A stretch of 64,000 nucleotides of DNA, taken from the NCBI RefSeq assembly GCF_014196305.1, contig NZ_JACIDJ010000003.1:62001-126000 (forward strand), in the 5' to 3' direction. Origin of the DNA: Roseococcus suduntuyensis. Lineage in GTDB: Bacteria; Pseudomonadota; Alphaproteobacteria; Acetobacterales; Acetobacteraceae. Below the pieces are notes generated by a model. The model saw only the letters and a program-made list of their open reading frames with translations, was not told the DNA's origin and did no database searches. The translations under genes and the position numbers were made by a program. This document shows positions 16,426 through 28,304 of the stretch, piece by piece. Positions within the stretch are counted from its first letter, which is position 1. Each line of letters begins with the position of its first letter.

Positions 16426-17982
16426 CTACTCCCACTCGATCGTCCCCGGCGGCTTGCTCGTGATGTCATAGGTCACGCGGTTCACGCCGCGCACCTCGTT
16501 CACGATGCGGTTGGACACCCGCGTCAGGAAGGACATGTCGAAGGGATAGACATCAGCCGTCATGCCATCGGTGCTGGTCACGGCGCGCAGGGCGCAGGCG
16601 CTGTCATAGGTGCGGCCATCGCCCATCACGCCCACGGTCCGCACCGGCAGCAGCACGGCGAAGGCCTGCCAGATGGCGTCATAGAGGCCCGCCGCGCGGA
16701 TTTCCTCCAGGAAGATGCTATCCACCTTGCGCAGGATGTCCGCCTTCTCCCGCGTCACCTCGCCCGGGATGCGGATGGCGAGGCCAGGCCCGGGGAAGGG
16801 GTGCCGGCCCACGATCTCCTCGGGCATGCCCAATTCGCGGCCCAGCGCCCGCACCTCGTCCTTGAACAGGTCGCGCAGCGGTTCCACCAGCTTCATCCGC
16901 ATGCCGGCGGGCAGCCCGCCCACATTGTGGTGCGACTTGATGGTGACCGAGGGGCCGCCGGTGGCCGAGATGCTCTCGATCACATCCGGGTAGAGCGTGC
17001 CCTGGGCGAGGAAATCCGCGCCGCCGACCTTGTTCTGCTCCTCCTCGAACACCTCGATGAAGAGGCGGCCGATGGTCTTGCGCTTCACCTCCGGGTCCGT
17101 GACGCCGGAAAGCTGGCCCAGGAACAGGTCGGACGCGTCGCGGTGCACCAGCTTGATGTTGAAGCGGTCGCGGAAGGTCGCCACCACCTGCGCGCTTTCG
17201 TTGGCGCGCATGAGGCCATGGTCCACGTAGATGCAGGTGAGCTGGTCGCCGATCGCCTCATGGATCAGCACGGCGGCCACCGAGGAATCCACCCCGCCCG
17301 AGAGCCCGCAGATCACCCGGCCATTCCCCACCTGGGCGCGAATCCGGGCCACCGCCTCGGCGCGATAGGCGCCCATGGTCCAGTCGCCGCGGCAGCCGCA
17401 GACGCCCTGGGCGAAGTTCTGCAGGAGCTGGGCGCCATGCGGGGTGTGGACCACCTCCGGGTGGAACATGGTGCCGTAGAAGCGGCGGGCGTCGTCGGCG
17501 ATCACGGCGAAGGGCGCCCCCTCGCTGCTAGCCACCACGCGGAAGCCCGGCGGCAGCTTCGTGATGCGGTCGCCATGGCTCATCCAGACCTGTTCGCGCG
17601 CGCCGGGCGCCCAGATGCCCTTGGTGATGGCGCATTCGCCGGTCACATCCACGAAGGCGCGGCCGAATTCCTTGTGGTCGGAGCCCTCGACCAGGCCGCC
17701 CAGATGGTGCGCCATGGCCTGCTGCCCGTAGCAGATGCCCATCAGCGGCAGGCCCATCTCGAAGACCTCGGCGGGGGGGCGGGGGCTTTCGCCCTCGTTC
17801 ACGCTGGCTGGCCCGCCGGAGAGGATGATGCCCTTGGGCGCGAATTCCCGGATTCGCGCCTCTGGGGCGGCGTTGAAGGGCCAGATCTCGCAATAGACGC
17901 CGGATTCACGCAGGCGGCGCGCGATGAGCTGCGTCACCTGGCTGCCGAAATCGAGGATAAGGATGCGATCGTGCTGGCTCAT
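16426..17982 (-). CDS. guaA: GMP synthase (glutamine-hydrolysing)
   Basis: Converts XMP to GMP with glutamine and ATP. The 518 aa carry a class I amidotransferase domain with nucleophile Cys84 in [10 protein letters not shown] and HPEVVHT, then an ATP pyrophosphatase domain with the P-loop [10 protein letters not shown], and the C-terminal dimerisation domain ending [11 protein letters not shown]. The start at 17982 gives the family's usual [16 protein letters not shown]; a start at 17997 (five residues more) is preceded by GGGGAAAA and cannot be excluded. It lies on the same strand as guaB, with GNAT and rsmB between. Confidence 0.97.
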   Translation of the reverse strand: MSQHDRILILDFGSQVTQLIARRLRESGVYCEIWPFNAAPEARIREFAPKGIILSGGPASVNEGESPRPPAEVFEMGLPLMGICYGQQAMAHHLGGLVEGSDHKEFGRAFVDVTGECAITKGIWAPGAREQVWMSHGDRITKLPPGFRVVASSEGAPFAVIADDARRFYGTMFHPEVVHTPHGAQLLQNFAQGVCGCRGDWTMGAYRAEAVARIRAQVGNGRVICGLSGGVDSSVAAVLIHEAIGDQLTCIYVDHGLMRANESAQVVATFRDRFNIKLVHRDASDLFLGQLSGVTDPEVKRKTIGRLFIEVFEEEQNKVGGADFLAQGTLYPDVIESISATGGPSVTIKSHHNVGGLPAGMRMKLVEPLRDLFKDEVRALGRELGMPEEIVGRHPFPGPGLAIRIPGEVTREKADILRKVDSIFLEEIRAAGLYDAIWQAFAVLLPVRTVGVMGDGRTYDSACALRAVTSTDGMTADVYPFDMSFLTRVSNRIVNEVRGVNRVTYDITSKPPGTIEWE

Positions 17983-18032
17983 GGCCGCTTGGACCATTTT
18001 TCCCCGCGCCGCTCAAGCCGCCGCGTCGCGGG

Positions 18033-18596
18033 TCAGCGCGGCAGCTTGGTCGTGGCCGTCGCCGTCAGCAGGGTGTGGATGGGGTCCCAGGCATAGGCGA
18101 GCTGCTGGACGGGCTGGCCCGCGAAGCTCAGCCCCTCCCGCGCCACCAGCCGCGCGCCCAGCCTTTCGTAGAACCAGCGGGACGGGTTGCCCTCCAGCAC
18201 CCAGGCGAAGGCCGATTGCGCACCGAGCGAAGCCAGGTGCGAGGCGGTGGCGCGCATGAGCCGCCGGCCGATGCCACGCTCGCGGAAATCCTCCAGGAGG
18301 TAGAGCGTCTCGATCTCGCCCTCGGCCAGCCCCTCGCGGCGGGAGAGGCCGCCAGTGGCGAAGCCCACCACGCCCGAGCCCGCGGCCTCGTTGCCATCCG
18401 CCACCGCCACGAAGCCCGCATGGCCGCCGCGGCGCAGCATCATGGCGCGTTCGTATTGCGCGGCCTCCTGCGACACCGAGATCCCCGCCAGGTAGGCATC
18501 GGGCAGTATGCCGGCATAGGTCCCGCGCCAGCAGGCCAGGTGCACCAGGGCCATGCCCTGCGCGTCGCCCGGGCGGGCGCGCCGGATGGTGACCAC
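18033..18596 (-). CDS. GNAT family N-acetyltransferase
   Basis: Acetyl-CoA-dependent acyltransferase of 187 aa with unknown acceptor. The GNAT core is clear: an N-terminal IRRARPGDAQGMALVHLACWR, central strand IETLYLLEDFRERGIGRRLM holding the acetyl-CoA pyrophosphate loop (R-x-x-G-I-G), and NPSRWFYERLGARLV near the C-terminus. Same strand as rsmB upstream (16 nt between) and guaA downstream, so probably carried in the purine/RNA-modification unit. Confidence 0.9.
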   Translation of the reverse strand: MVTIRRARPGDAQGMALVHLACWRGTYAGILPDAYLAGISVSQEAAQYERAMMLRRGGHAGFVAVADGNEAAGSGVVGFATGGLSRREGLAEGEIETLYLLEDFRERGIGRRLMRATASHLASLGAQSAFAWVLEGNPSRWFYERLGARLVAREGLSFAGQPVQQLAYAWDPIHTLLTATATTKLPR

Positions 18597-18611
18597 CTCG
18601 CGCGCCGCCCG

Positions 18612-19919
18612 TCAGGCCGCGCGCGTGAGCACGGCGCAGAAGAAGCCGTCCGTGCCATGCGCGGCGGGGGAGAGCAGCAGATGCGGGCCAGGGCAGGGGG
18701 CATCTCCCGGCAGCCCGGCCTCGGCCCAGGCCTCGGCGAGGGGCACCGTGCCGAATTCGGGCCGGGCGTCGAGCAGATGCTGAACCTGCAATTCATCCTC
18801 CTCGGGCAGCAGCGAACATGTCGCGTAGATGAGCCTACCCCCAGGCTTCACCAGCTGCGCCGAGATTGCAAGAATTTCACGTTGCTTGGCGAGCAACTCC
18901 GCGAGGTCCTCCCCCGTGGTGCGGCTGCGCGCATCGGGGTTGCGGCGCCAGGTGCCCGTGCCCGTGCAGGGGGCATCCACCAGCACGCGGTCGAAGGTGC
19001 CGGCGCGGCGCTTGGCGAAGCGGTCGCCCGGGGTCAGCAGGTGGGTCTCGGCGTTGTGGACGCCCGCACGCCGCAACCGCTTCGTCGCCCCCTCGAGTCG
19101 CGGGGCGGAGACGTCGCAGGCGGTGATGCGGCCCTGGTTCTGCATGTCGGCCGCGATGGCGAGCGTCTTGCCCGCCGCCCCCGCGCAATAATCCAGCACC
19201 CGCATGCCCGGCCGCGCGGCGACCAGGGCGGCGATGAGCTGGCTGCCCTCGTCCTGCACCTCGATCAGCCCCTGGAGATAGGCGGGGCTGGCCGCGATGG
19301 GCGCGCGGTGGGGCAGGCGCAGCCCGTGGGGCGAGAAGCGCATGGGCTCGGGCTTCAGCCCCTCGGCGCGGAGCGCGGCCAGTGCCGCCTCGCGGTCGCC
19401 GCGCAGCCGGTTGGCGCGCAGGTCGAGGGGGGCATTGGCCTCCAGCGCCGCGGCCTCCTCGGCCAGGGTCGCGCCGAATCGGGCTTGCAGGCCGGGATAG
19501 GCCCATTCGGGCAGGTTCAGCCGTGGCGCCTCGGGCATGGCCTTGCCCGCCAGCGGCTTGCCCACCAGGGCCTGGGCCACGCCCAACTCGCCCACATCGA
19601 GGCTGCCCGCGCCATAGCGCCCGCCCTCAAAGCGGCGCCCGGCTTCGGTGGGCTTCAGCCCCTCCACCAGGATCAGATGCGCCAGCACCAGCAGGCGCGG
19701 CGTGATGCGCGCGCCGACCTCGGCCAACCACCATTCCAGGCGAAGCCGCTGCCGCAGCACCCCCCAGGCGAGGTCCGAGATGAAGCGGCGGTCGCTGCCG
19801 CCGATGTAGCGCCGCGCGCGGAAGAAATCCGCGGCGATGGCATCGGCCGGGCGGCGGGGCTGGTCCAGCACCGCGTGCAGCAGGTCAATGGCGGCGGCGT
19901 GCCGGCCTTCGGGGGTCAC
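18612..19919 (-). CDS. rsmB: 16S rRNA m5C methyltransferase (RsmB/NOL1/NOP2/Sun family)
   Basis: SAM-dependent RNA cytosine-5 methyltransferase of 435 aa. It has an N-terminal NusB-like helical domain (residues 1 to about 130), then the catalytic domain with SAM motif VLDYCAGAAGKTLA. It also has the DAPCTGTGTWRRNPDA motif (release Cys) and YATCSLLPEEDE (catalytic Cys). It is encoded 9 nt after the guaB stop and before the GNAT gene. RsmB is the likely assignment; other RCMT rRNA targets cannot be ruled out. Confidence 0.9.
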   Translation of the reverse strand: MTPEGRHAAAIDLLHAVLDQPRRPADAIAADFFRARRYIGGSDRRFISDLAWGVLRQRLRLEWWLAEVGARITPRLLVLAHLILVEGLKPTEAGRRFEGGRYGAGSLDVGELGVAQALVGKPLAGKAMPEAPRLNLPEWAYPGLQARFGATLAEEAAALEANAPLDLRANRLRGDREAALAALRAEGLKPEPMRFSPHGLRLPHRAPIAASPAYLQGLIEVQDEGSQLIAALVAARPGMRVLDYCAGAAGKTLAIAADMQNQGRITACDVSAPRLEGATKRLRRAGVHNAETHLLTPGDRFAKRRAGTFDRVLVDAPCTGTGTWRRNPDARSRTTGEDLAELLAKQREILAISAQLVKPGGRLIYATCSLLPEEDELQVQHLLDARPEFGTVPLAEAWAEAGLPGDAPCPGPHLLLSPAAHGTDGFFCAVLTRAA

Positions 19920-19928
19920 GGCCGGGGG

Positions 19929-21440
<1,512 letters not shown>

Positions 21441-21505
21441 TCACGCGCGACCTTGGCGCGCTCCCTTAACCCCCGCGTCCCATGCGGGCAAGGGAGGTTT
21501 GGAGT

Positions 21506-21593
21506 GCGATCCGCGAAGGCGGTATCGCCGGAGCGGTGAATCGCCCTCCCAGCCAAGGCTGGACCGTGATCCGCGGCGGCGGATCAGGGTCTA
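21506..21593. repeat. Two palindromic gene-end elements between guaB and rlmE
   Basis: The element at 21506-21546 (GCGATCCGCGAAGGCGG... to ...GGTGAATCGCCC) matches the 31.1-kb copy in inverted orientation. A second hairpin at 21568-21585 has perfect 7-bp arms GATCCGC/GCGGATC with loop GGCG and runs into the rlmE stop (CTA, 21591-21593). Same family as the elements at 33.0, 39.5, 43.3 and 63.7 kb. Confidence 0.65.
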
Positions 21594-22271
21594 GGGACGG
21601 AACCCTGTGGCCACGACATAGGTCTCGCTCGATTCCTTGCGGCTGGCGGGCGGCTTGGCGTGCCGGACCTCGGCGAAATGGGTTTTCAGGCGTGTCAGCA
21701 TGTCGCGCTCGGCGCCACCCTGGAACAGCTTGGTCACGAAGGCGCCGCCCGGGTTCAATACGCGCAGGGCGAAGTCCAGCGCCAGTTCTGCGAGCGCCGT
21801 GATCCGCAGATGGTCCGTCGCGCCATGGCCCGTGGTGTTGGGCGCCATGTCCGACAGCACCACATCGGCCGGGCCGTCCAGGGCTGCCAGCACGGCGCGC
21901 TCTGTCGCCTCGTCCTGGAAGTCGCCCTCCAAGATGGTGGCGCCCGCCACGCCGTCCATGGGCAGCAGGTCCAGCGCCACCACGCGGCCATGCGAACCGA
22001 CGCGGCTCATCGCCACCTGGGTCCAGCCGCCCGGGGCCGCCCCCAGATCCACCACGCGCTGGCCGGGCTTGAGCAGCTTGAAGCGGTCATCCAGCTCGGT
22101 CAGCTTGAAGGCGGCGCGGGACCGCCAGCCGGCCTGCTGGGCCGCCTTCACATAGGGATCGTTCAACTGACGCTGGAGCCAGCGCTGGCTGGCCGTGGTG
22201 CGGCCGCGCGCGGTCTTGAGGCTGGTGTGCGTCTGGCGCTTTCCAGGAGAAGGCGGGCGGGGAGGGGACAT
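21591..22271 (-). CDS. rlmE: 23S rRNA 2'-O-methyltransferase RlmE (FtsJ)
   Basis: Methylates U2552 of 23S rRNA during late 50S assembly. At 226 aa it is normal for alphaproteobacterial RlmE, with a short basic N-terminal extension (PPRPPSPGKRQTHTSLKTA). Visible are RSRAAFKLTELDDRF (first Lys of the K-D-K-E tetrad), the SAM motif VVDLGAAPGGWTQVA, LSDMAPNTTGH (Asp), FVTKLFQGG (Lys) and SSETYVVATGF (Glu). It follows the Ppx/GppA gene by 9 nt. Confidence 0.95.
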   Translation of the reverse strand: MSPPRPPSPGKRQTHTSLKTARGRTTASQRWLQRQLNDPYVKAAQQAGWRSRAAFKLTELDDRFKLLKPGQRVVDLGAAPGGWTQVAMSRVGSHGRVVALDLLPMDGVAGATILEGDFQDEATERAVLAALDGPADVVLSDMAPNTTGHGATDHLRITALAELALDFALRVLNPGGAFVTKLFQGGAERDMLTRLKTHFAEVRHAKPPASRKESSETYVVATGFRP

Positions 22272-22280
22272 GGGCCGGGC

Positions 22281-23321
22281 TTACGCCGCCCCGCGCCCGC
22301 CGTCACCACCTCTTCCCTCCGCTCGGCCGCCATCGCCGCGCATCAGGCGCATCAGCATGCCCTCGCGCAGGCCACGGTCGGCGACCGTCACCTCCGGCAT
22401 GGGCCAGAGGCGGCGGATGGCGGCATAGACGGCGCAGCCGGGCAGCACGAAATCCGCCCGTTCCGGCCCCACGCAGGGGTGGGCCACCAGCCCGGCCCGG
22501 CCCATGGCGAAGAGGGTTTCCAGCGCGTCATCGGCGGCGTCGGCGTTGATCCGTTGCCCGTCCACCAGTTGCCGGTTGTAGCGGGGCAGGGCGAGCACCA
22601 CCCCCGCAAGCGTGGTGACGGTGCCCGAGGTCCCGATCAGCCGCACGCCCCCCGCGCGGATTTCCTGGCCGATGCAGTGCAGCCGGTCGAAGGCGGCCAA
22701 CCGGTCCGCGATGTCGTCCACCACGGCGCCGAAGCCGCGGGTGGTGAAGCAATCCTCGCCTTCCGACAGCGTCACCACGCCGCAGGGGATGGAGAGGTAG
22801 CCGATGAGCTCCGGCCGCGGCCCTGTGCGAATCCAGGCGATCTCGGTCGAGCCGCCGCCGATGTCGAAGAGGATGGCGCGGCGGTCCCCCCGCTCCAGCA
22901 GGGGGGCGCAGCTTTCCATCGCAAGCTCGGCCTCCTCGCGGGGCGAGATGATGCGCGGGCGCAGACCCGTCTCCAACGCGGCGCGGGTCAGGAATTCCTG
23001 ACCGTTGCGGGCGCGGCGGCAGGCTTCCGTGGCAACGGCGGCCAAGCGCCGCACGGGGCGGCGTTCCAGCCGGTCGGCGCAGGCGGACAGCGCCGCCAGG
23101 GTGCGCTCCATCGCCGGCTCGGAGAGGGTGCCGGAGCGTGCCAGGCCCTCGCCCAGCCGCACCACGCGGGAAAAGCTCTCCACCACCCGGAACCCGCCGC
23201 GCACGGGCGCACCGATCAGCAGCCGGCAATTGTTCGTGCCCAGGTCCAGCGCCGCGAAGAGCTGTGGCGGGGGGGCGCGGAGGGGGGAGGCGCCGGACAG
23301 GGGCTGAAGGGAGGGGGGCAT
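22281..23321 (-). CDS. Ppx/GppA phosphatase family protein
   Basis: Exopolyphosphatase or guanosine-pentaphosphate phosphatase of the ASKHA fold, 346 aa: the short form lacking the C-terminal HD-like domain. ALDLGTNNCRLLIG is the first phosphate loop and LFDIGGGSTEIAW the second. SPREEAELAMES and TSGTVTTLAGV are further signatures. The gene lies directly upstream of rlmE, the usual alphaproteobacterial pairing. A role in polyphosphate or (p)ppGpp turnover is inferred from family only. Confidence 0.9.
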   Translation of the reverse strand: MPPSLQPLSGASPLRAPPPQLFAALDLGTNNCRLLIGAPVRGGFRVVESFSRVVRLGEGLARSGTLSEPAMERTLAALSACADRLERRPVRRLAAVATEACRRARNGQEFLTRAALETGLRPRIISPREEAELAMESCAPLLERGDRRAILFDIGGGSTEIAWIRTGPRPELIGYLSIPCGVVTLSEGEDCFTTRGFGAVVDDIADRLAAFDRLHCIGQEIRAGGVRLIGTSGTVTTLAGVVLALPRYNRQLVDGQRINADAADDALETLFAMGRAGLVAHPCVGPERADFVLPGCAVYAAIRRLWPMPEVTVADRGLREGMLMRLMRGDGGRAEGRGGDGGRGAA

Positions 23322-23458
23322 GAAGGGACACTATATGGTGTTCTTTGTCATGATCCCGAAGTGTTTCATCCGCTGCAAGGGGAAAGCGGGTTGGCAAGGC
23401 CGCGGGGCTTTGGTATCCACCCGGCCGAGCCAACGGCACCCCGGATGTGGGTGCCCGT

Positions 23459-23532
23459 TGGGGGATAGTTTAACGGTAGAACTCCCGACTCTGACTCGGG
23501 CAGTCTTGGTTCGAATCCAGGTCCCCCAGCCA
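23459..23532 (+). tRNA. tRNA-Gln (CTG anticodon)
   Basis: 74-nt cloverleaf. Acceptor arms TGGGGGA (23459-23465) and TCCCCCA (23522-23528) pair fully, with discriminator G and an encoded CCA. The anticodon arm is CCCGA-CTCTGAC-TCGGG with anticodon CTG, reading CAG codons. The T arm contains GGTTCGAATCC. It lies alone between the Ppx gene and an esterase gene. Confidence 0.96.
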
Positions 23533-23546
23533 CTTACCTCCAGCTT

Positions 23547-24680
23547 TCAGCTTTCCCGCGGCCCTCTCGGCTGTTCCAGGAAGAAGCGCAGCATCTCGCG
23601 CGAGGCATCCGGTCCCCTGGGGTCGGTGTAGGATCCCGCGCTGCTGCCGCCAGACCAGGCATGGCCACCCCCATGCACCACCCATTGTTCCAGCATCGGC
23701 CGGCCCGCCGCATCGGCATGGATGGTGCGGGTATAGGTGTGCCCGCCCGACACCTGGCCGCGCTCCGTCGTCACGCGAAGCCGGCTGCCGCCCGCCTGCG
23801 CGATCACCTGCTCACCATTGCGCGGGTGCACCGTGGTGTCCTGGTCCGCGTGGAAGACGATGGTCGGCACCAGGCGCCCGCCTGGGTCCGGGCGCACGCC
23901 CCCTTTGCGCATGGCGGCGAAGGCCGAGGGCATGTCGCGCGCCGCACCGCAGGCCAGCCCCGAATGCACGCCCGCCGCCGCATAGAGCTCCGGGTAGGCC
24001 TGCGCCATGATCGCCGCCGCCGCCCCGCCGGCGGAAAGGCCGGCCACGAAGACCCGCGCCGGGTCCGCGCCATGCTCCCGCACCACCTGCCGGGTGATCC
24101 CGGCGATGAGCGCGGGTTCCCCCTGGTCGCGCCGCTGGTCGGTCGGATTGAACCAGTTCCAGCACTTCTGGGGGTTCGCCGAGGAGGTCTGCCCAGGATA
24201 GACCACCAGGCAGCCATGCGCCTCCGCCAGCGCGTTCATCCGCGTGCCGGCCGCGAAATCCTCGGGCGACTGCGTGCAGCCATGCAGCATGACCAGGAGC
24301 GGCCTGGGCCCCGCGGCCGGAGTGCCGGGGATGTAGAGCCTGTAGCTCCGGCCGCCCGCCGCACCGGCGAAGCTGCCGGCGAGGAAGCGCGCGCCTTCGG
24401 GCAGCACAGGCGCGGGGGCGGGGCCACCAGGCCCGAAGGGTGAGCGCGGGCCGCGCAACGCCTCGCCCATCGCCCCGCCGCCGCGCCAGACTTGGGACGC
24501 GTGGGCCTCGCCGCTGCGGGGGTCCACGTCGAACAGGCGCCCCTGGCGGGCGGCCGGTGGGGCTGGCGGGGCCGGGGCGCCGGAAAAGCCGCCCTGCAAC
24601 AGCGCGGTCGCTTCGGCGAGCTTGCCCTCACGGGTGAGGCGTGTCGCCTCACGCATGAGGTCGGCGGAAAACGCGTTCAT
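23547..24680 (-). CDS. PHB-depolymerase family esterase
   Basis: Alpha/beta-hydrolase of 377 aa of the LpqC/extracellular type-1 PHB depolymerase catalytic family. Evidence: SYRLYIPG, LLVMLHGCTQSPEDFAAGT (oxyanion region), the Ser nucleophile in FVAGLSAGGAAA (about residue 213), FHADQDTTVHPRN and the His in VHGGGHAWSGG. No signal peptide is visible; residues 1-110 form a long Pro-rich hydrophilic N-terminus, so it may act inside the cell. The next gene upstream encodes a ribbon-helix-helix regulator. With phaC at the window start, a PHA role is plausible, but other esters are possible. Confidence 0.85.
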   Translation of the reverse strand: MNAFSADLMREATRLTREGKLAEATALLQGGFSGAPAPPAPPAARQGRLFDVDPRSGEAHASQVWRGGGAMGEALRGPRSPFGPGGPAPAPVLPEGARFLAGSFAGAAGGRSYRLYIPGTPAAGPRPLLVMLHGCTQSPEDFAAGTRMNALAEAHGCLVVYPGQTSSANPQKCWNWFNPTDQRRDQGEPALIAGITRQVVREHGADPARVFVAGLSAGGAAAAIMAQAYPELYAAAGVHSGLACGAARDMPSAFAAMRKGGVRPDPGGRLVPTIVFHADQDTTVHPRNGEQVIAQAGGSRLRVTTERGQVSGGHTYTRTIHADAAGRPMLEQWVVHGGGHAWSGGSSAGSYTDPRGPDASREMLRFFLEQPRGPRES

Positions 24681-24737
24681 GTGACTGTGCTTTCAAGCGG
24701 CGCGGAGGTTCCACGCCTGGGTTCGTGCGGGAGGCGC

Positions 24738-25160
24738 TCAGCGCATCCGGTCGGCGAGCGCGGCCTTCACCTCGGCGCTGGCCTGCAGCGCCCCCAGCAC
24801 CGAGAGGGAGGCGATGGCCGCGCGCGCCAGCTCAGGCGTCACATCGGCCGCGATGCTGGCGAGGCCCAGCACCCGGATGTCGAGGGGCCGGCCCGAATCC
24901 CGCGCCGCCTCCAGGTCCGCCCGGGTGAAATGCCGCAGCCCCAGGTCCAGGCTGCGCCGTGCCACGGATTGCCGGGCGGCGTCGGCATGGCGCTCGACCT
25001 GGTTGCGGATGGCGGTGCGGATGAAGTCGGTGCGGTTGGCGTAGAAGCCGTCCTGCACCAGCAGGTCTATGTGGCCGAGGTCCACATAGCCGAGGTTGAT
25101 CGTGATCTTCTCGGAATCGCCGCCGGCCTTGGGCCGGAGTTCCTGCACATTGCCGGCCAT
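24738..25160 (-). CDS. CopG-type ribbon-helix-helix regulator
   Basis: 140-aa protein whose N-terminal half (residues 18-55) is a ribbon-helix-helix DNA-binding unit: a beta strand KITINLGYVDLG followed by helices DLLVQDG and RTDFIRTAIRNQVERH. The C-terminal half is an Ala-rich helical region of unknown role, perhaps ligand-sensing. It is encoded just upstream of the PHB-depolymerase-type esterase on the same strand (57 nt between). A perfect inverted repeat sits 17 nt before its ATG, fitting autoregulation. Control of PHA use is inferred. Confidence 0.8.
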   Translation of the reverse strand: MAGNVQELRPKAGGDSEKITINLGYVDLGHIDLLVQDGFYANRTDFIRTAIRNQVERHADAARQSVARRSLDLGLRHFTRADLEAARDSGRPLDIRVLGLASIAADVTPELARAAIASLSVLGALQASAEVKAALADRMR

Positions 25161-25176
25161 CTGAACGCCATCCTCT

Positions 25177-25196
25177 TACCATCCGTGTGGATGGTA
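25177..25196. promoter_or_regulatory. Perfect inverted repeat upstream of the RHH regulator gene (likely operator)
   Basis: TACCATCC (25177-25184), spacer GTGT, GGATGGTA (25189-25196): an exact 8-bp dyad with a further CCATCC direct copy at 25168-25173. No T run follows on the minus strand, so it is not an obvious terminator for the ABC gene ending at 25228. RHH proteins bind such short dyads and tandem half-sites. Confidence 0.6.
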
Positions 25197-25227
25197 GGTG
25201 GCGAGTGGCGGTGGTGCATTCAAGGCG

Positions 25228-27027
<1,800 letters not shown>

Positions 27028-27092
27028 GGCCCAAGGGATAAACTGTCAGTCATCCTGGACGGCGGCGCTGTCAGCCGACTAGCCTCGTGCCC

Positions 27093-28304
27093 ATGGACCA
27101 CGCCCATCCCGGCCCGATGACGCCCCCCTTGCGCCCCGCGCCGCACCGCAACCTCTGCACCGATTGCGGCGTCTCGCGCATGGAGGACCCGAAGGCCTGC
27201 GGCCGGGCCTGCCAGTTCGTGGCGCCCGACTATCCGGCGCTGGAGGCGCAGGTGCATGGCCGCGCGCGCGACCCCGCGCGGCCGGACGAGCTGCATTTCG
27301 GGCCACACCTGCGCATGCTGCGCGCCCGGCTGCGCGCGCCGCTGCCCGGCGCGCAATGGACCGGCATCACCACGCGGCTCGCCGCCCGGCTGCTGGAGGT
27401 GGGGGCGGTGGACGCCGTGCTGACCATGGCGCCCGACCCCCAGGACCGCTGGAAGCCCACCCCCGTCCTGGTGACGCGGGCCGAGGACATGGCGGGCGTG
27501 CGGGGCATGCGGATGGGCTACGCGCCGCTGCTGGCCCTGTTGGAACCCGCGCGGGCGGCGGGGCACCGGCGCCTCGCGGTGATCGGCATTCCCTGCCAGG
27601 TCTATGCGCTGCGGGCGCTGGAGAAGGAGCTGGGGTTCGACAGGCTTTACGTCATCGGCACGCCCTGTTCCGACAACACGACCACGGAAAATTTTCATCA
27701 GTTCCTGGCGCTGCTGGATGAAGACCCCGGAACCATCACCTATCTGGAATTCCGCGCCGATTTCCACGTGGAGCTGCGCTACGCGGACGGACGGCGACGA
27801 GAGATTCCTTTCCTGCAACTCCCCATCTCAAAACTGCCCAAGGACTTCTTTCCGCTGACCTGCCGCAGCTGCGTGGACTACACCAACGTCCTGGCCGACA
27901 TCACCGTGGGCTACATGGGCGGTGAGGGGCAGCAATGGCTCATCCTCCGCAACGCGCGCGGCGAGGAACTGCTCTCCCTGCTGGGCGATGAGGTCGAAAC
28001 CGCGGCCCCCGGCAGCGCCGGCAAGCGTGCGGGGCCGGTGAAGGGTTTCCTCGCCAACACCCAGCGCGCGGCGGGCGGGCTGCCGCTGCGGCGCATGCCG
28101 AACTGGCTGCGGCCGATCGTGGGTTGGCTCATGCCCCGCATGGGCCCGCGCGGCCTGGAATTCGCCCGCGCGCGGGTGGAGATGAAGGCGGTGGAGAGCG
28201 TCATCCACCTCCAGCGCGAACAGCCCCGCCGCGCCCCGCGCATGATCCCGGCCCATGTGTGGGAGCTGGTGCGGCCCTACGGGTTGGGGCCGCGCAAGGA
28301 CTAA
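27093..28304 (+). CDS. FrhB-family Fe-S flavoprotein (BciB / 7-hydroxymethyl-chlorophyll reductase-like)
   Basis: 403-aa member of the coenzyme-F420-hydrogenase beta-subunit family. The N-terminus has Cys22, Cys25, Cys36 and Cys40 (NLCTDCG... KACGRACQF). Later motifs are IGIPCQVYAL, the diagnostic GTPCSDNTTTENFHQFL, and CRSCVDYTN, the pattern of ferredoxin-dependent 8-vinyl reductase BciB and 7-hydroxymethyl chlorophyll a reductase. Some Acetobacteraceae are aerobic phototrophs, so a bacteriochlorophyll role is possible, but no other bch gene is in the window. ATG at 27093 is preferred over GTG at 27087. The 3' end overlaps the convergent PEPC-like gene by 4 nt. Confidence 0.75.
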   Translation: MDHAHPGPMTPPLRPAPHRNLCTDCGVSRMEDPKACGRACQFVAPDYPALEAQVHGRARDPARPDELHFGPHLRMLRARLRAPLPGAQWTGITTRLAARLLEVGAVDAVLTMAPDPQDRWKPTPVLVTRAEDMAGVRGMRMGYAPLLALLEPARAAGHRRLAVIGIPCQVYALRALEKELGFDRLYVIGTPCSDNTTTENFHQFLALLDEDPGTITYLEFRADFHVELRYADGRRREIPFLQLPISKLPKDFFPLTCRSCVDYTNVLADITVGYMGGEGQQWLILRNARGEELLSLLGDEVETAAPGSAGKRAGPVKGFLANTQRAAGGLPLRRMPNWLRPIVGWLMPRMGPRGLEFARARVEMKAVESVIHLQREQPRRAPRMIPAHVWELVRPYGLGPRKD

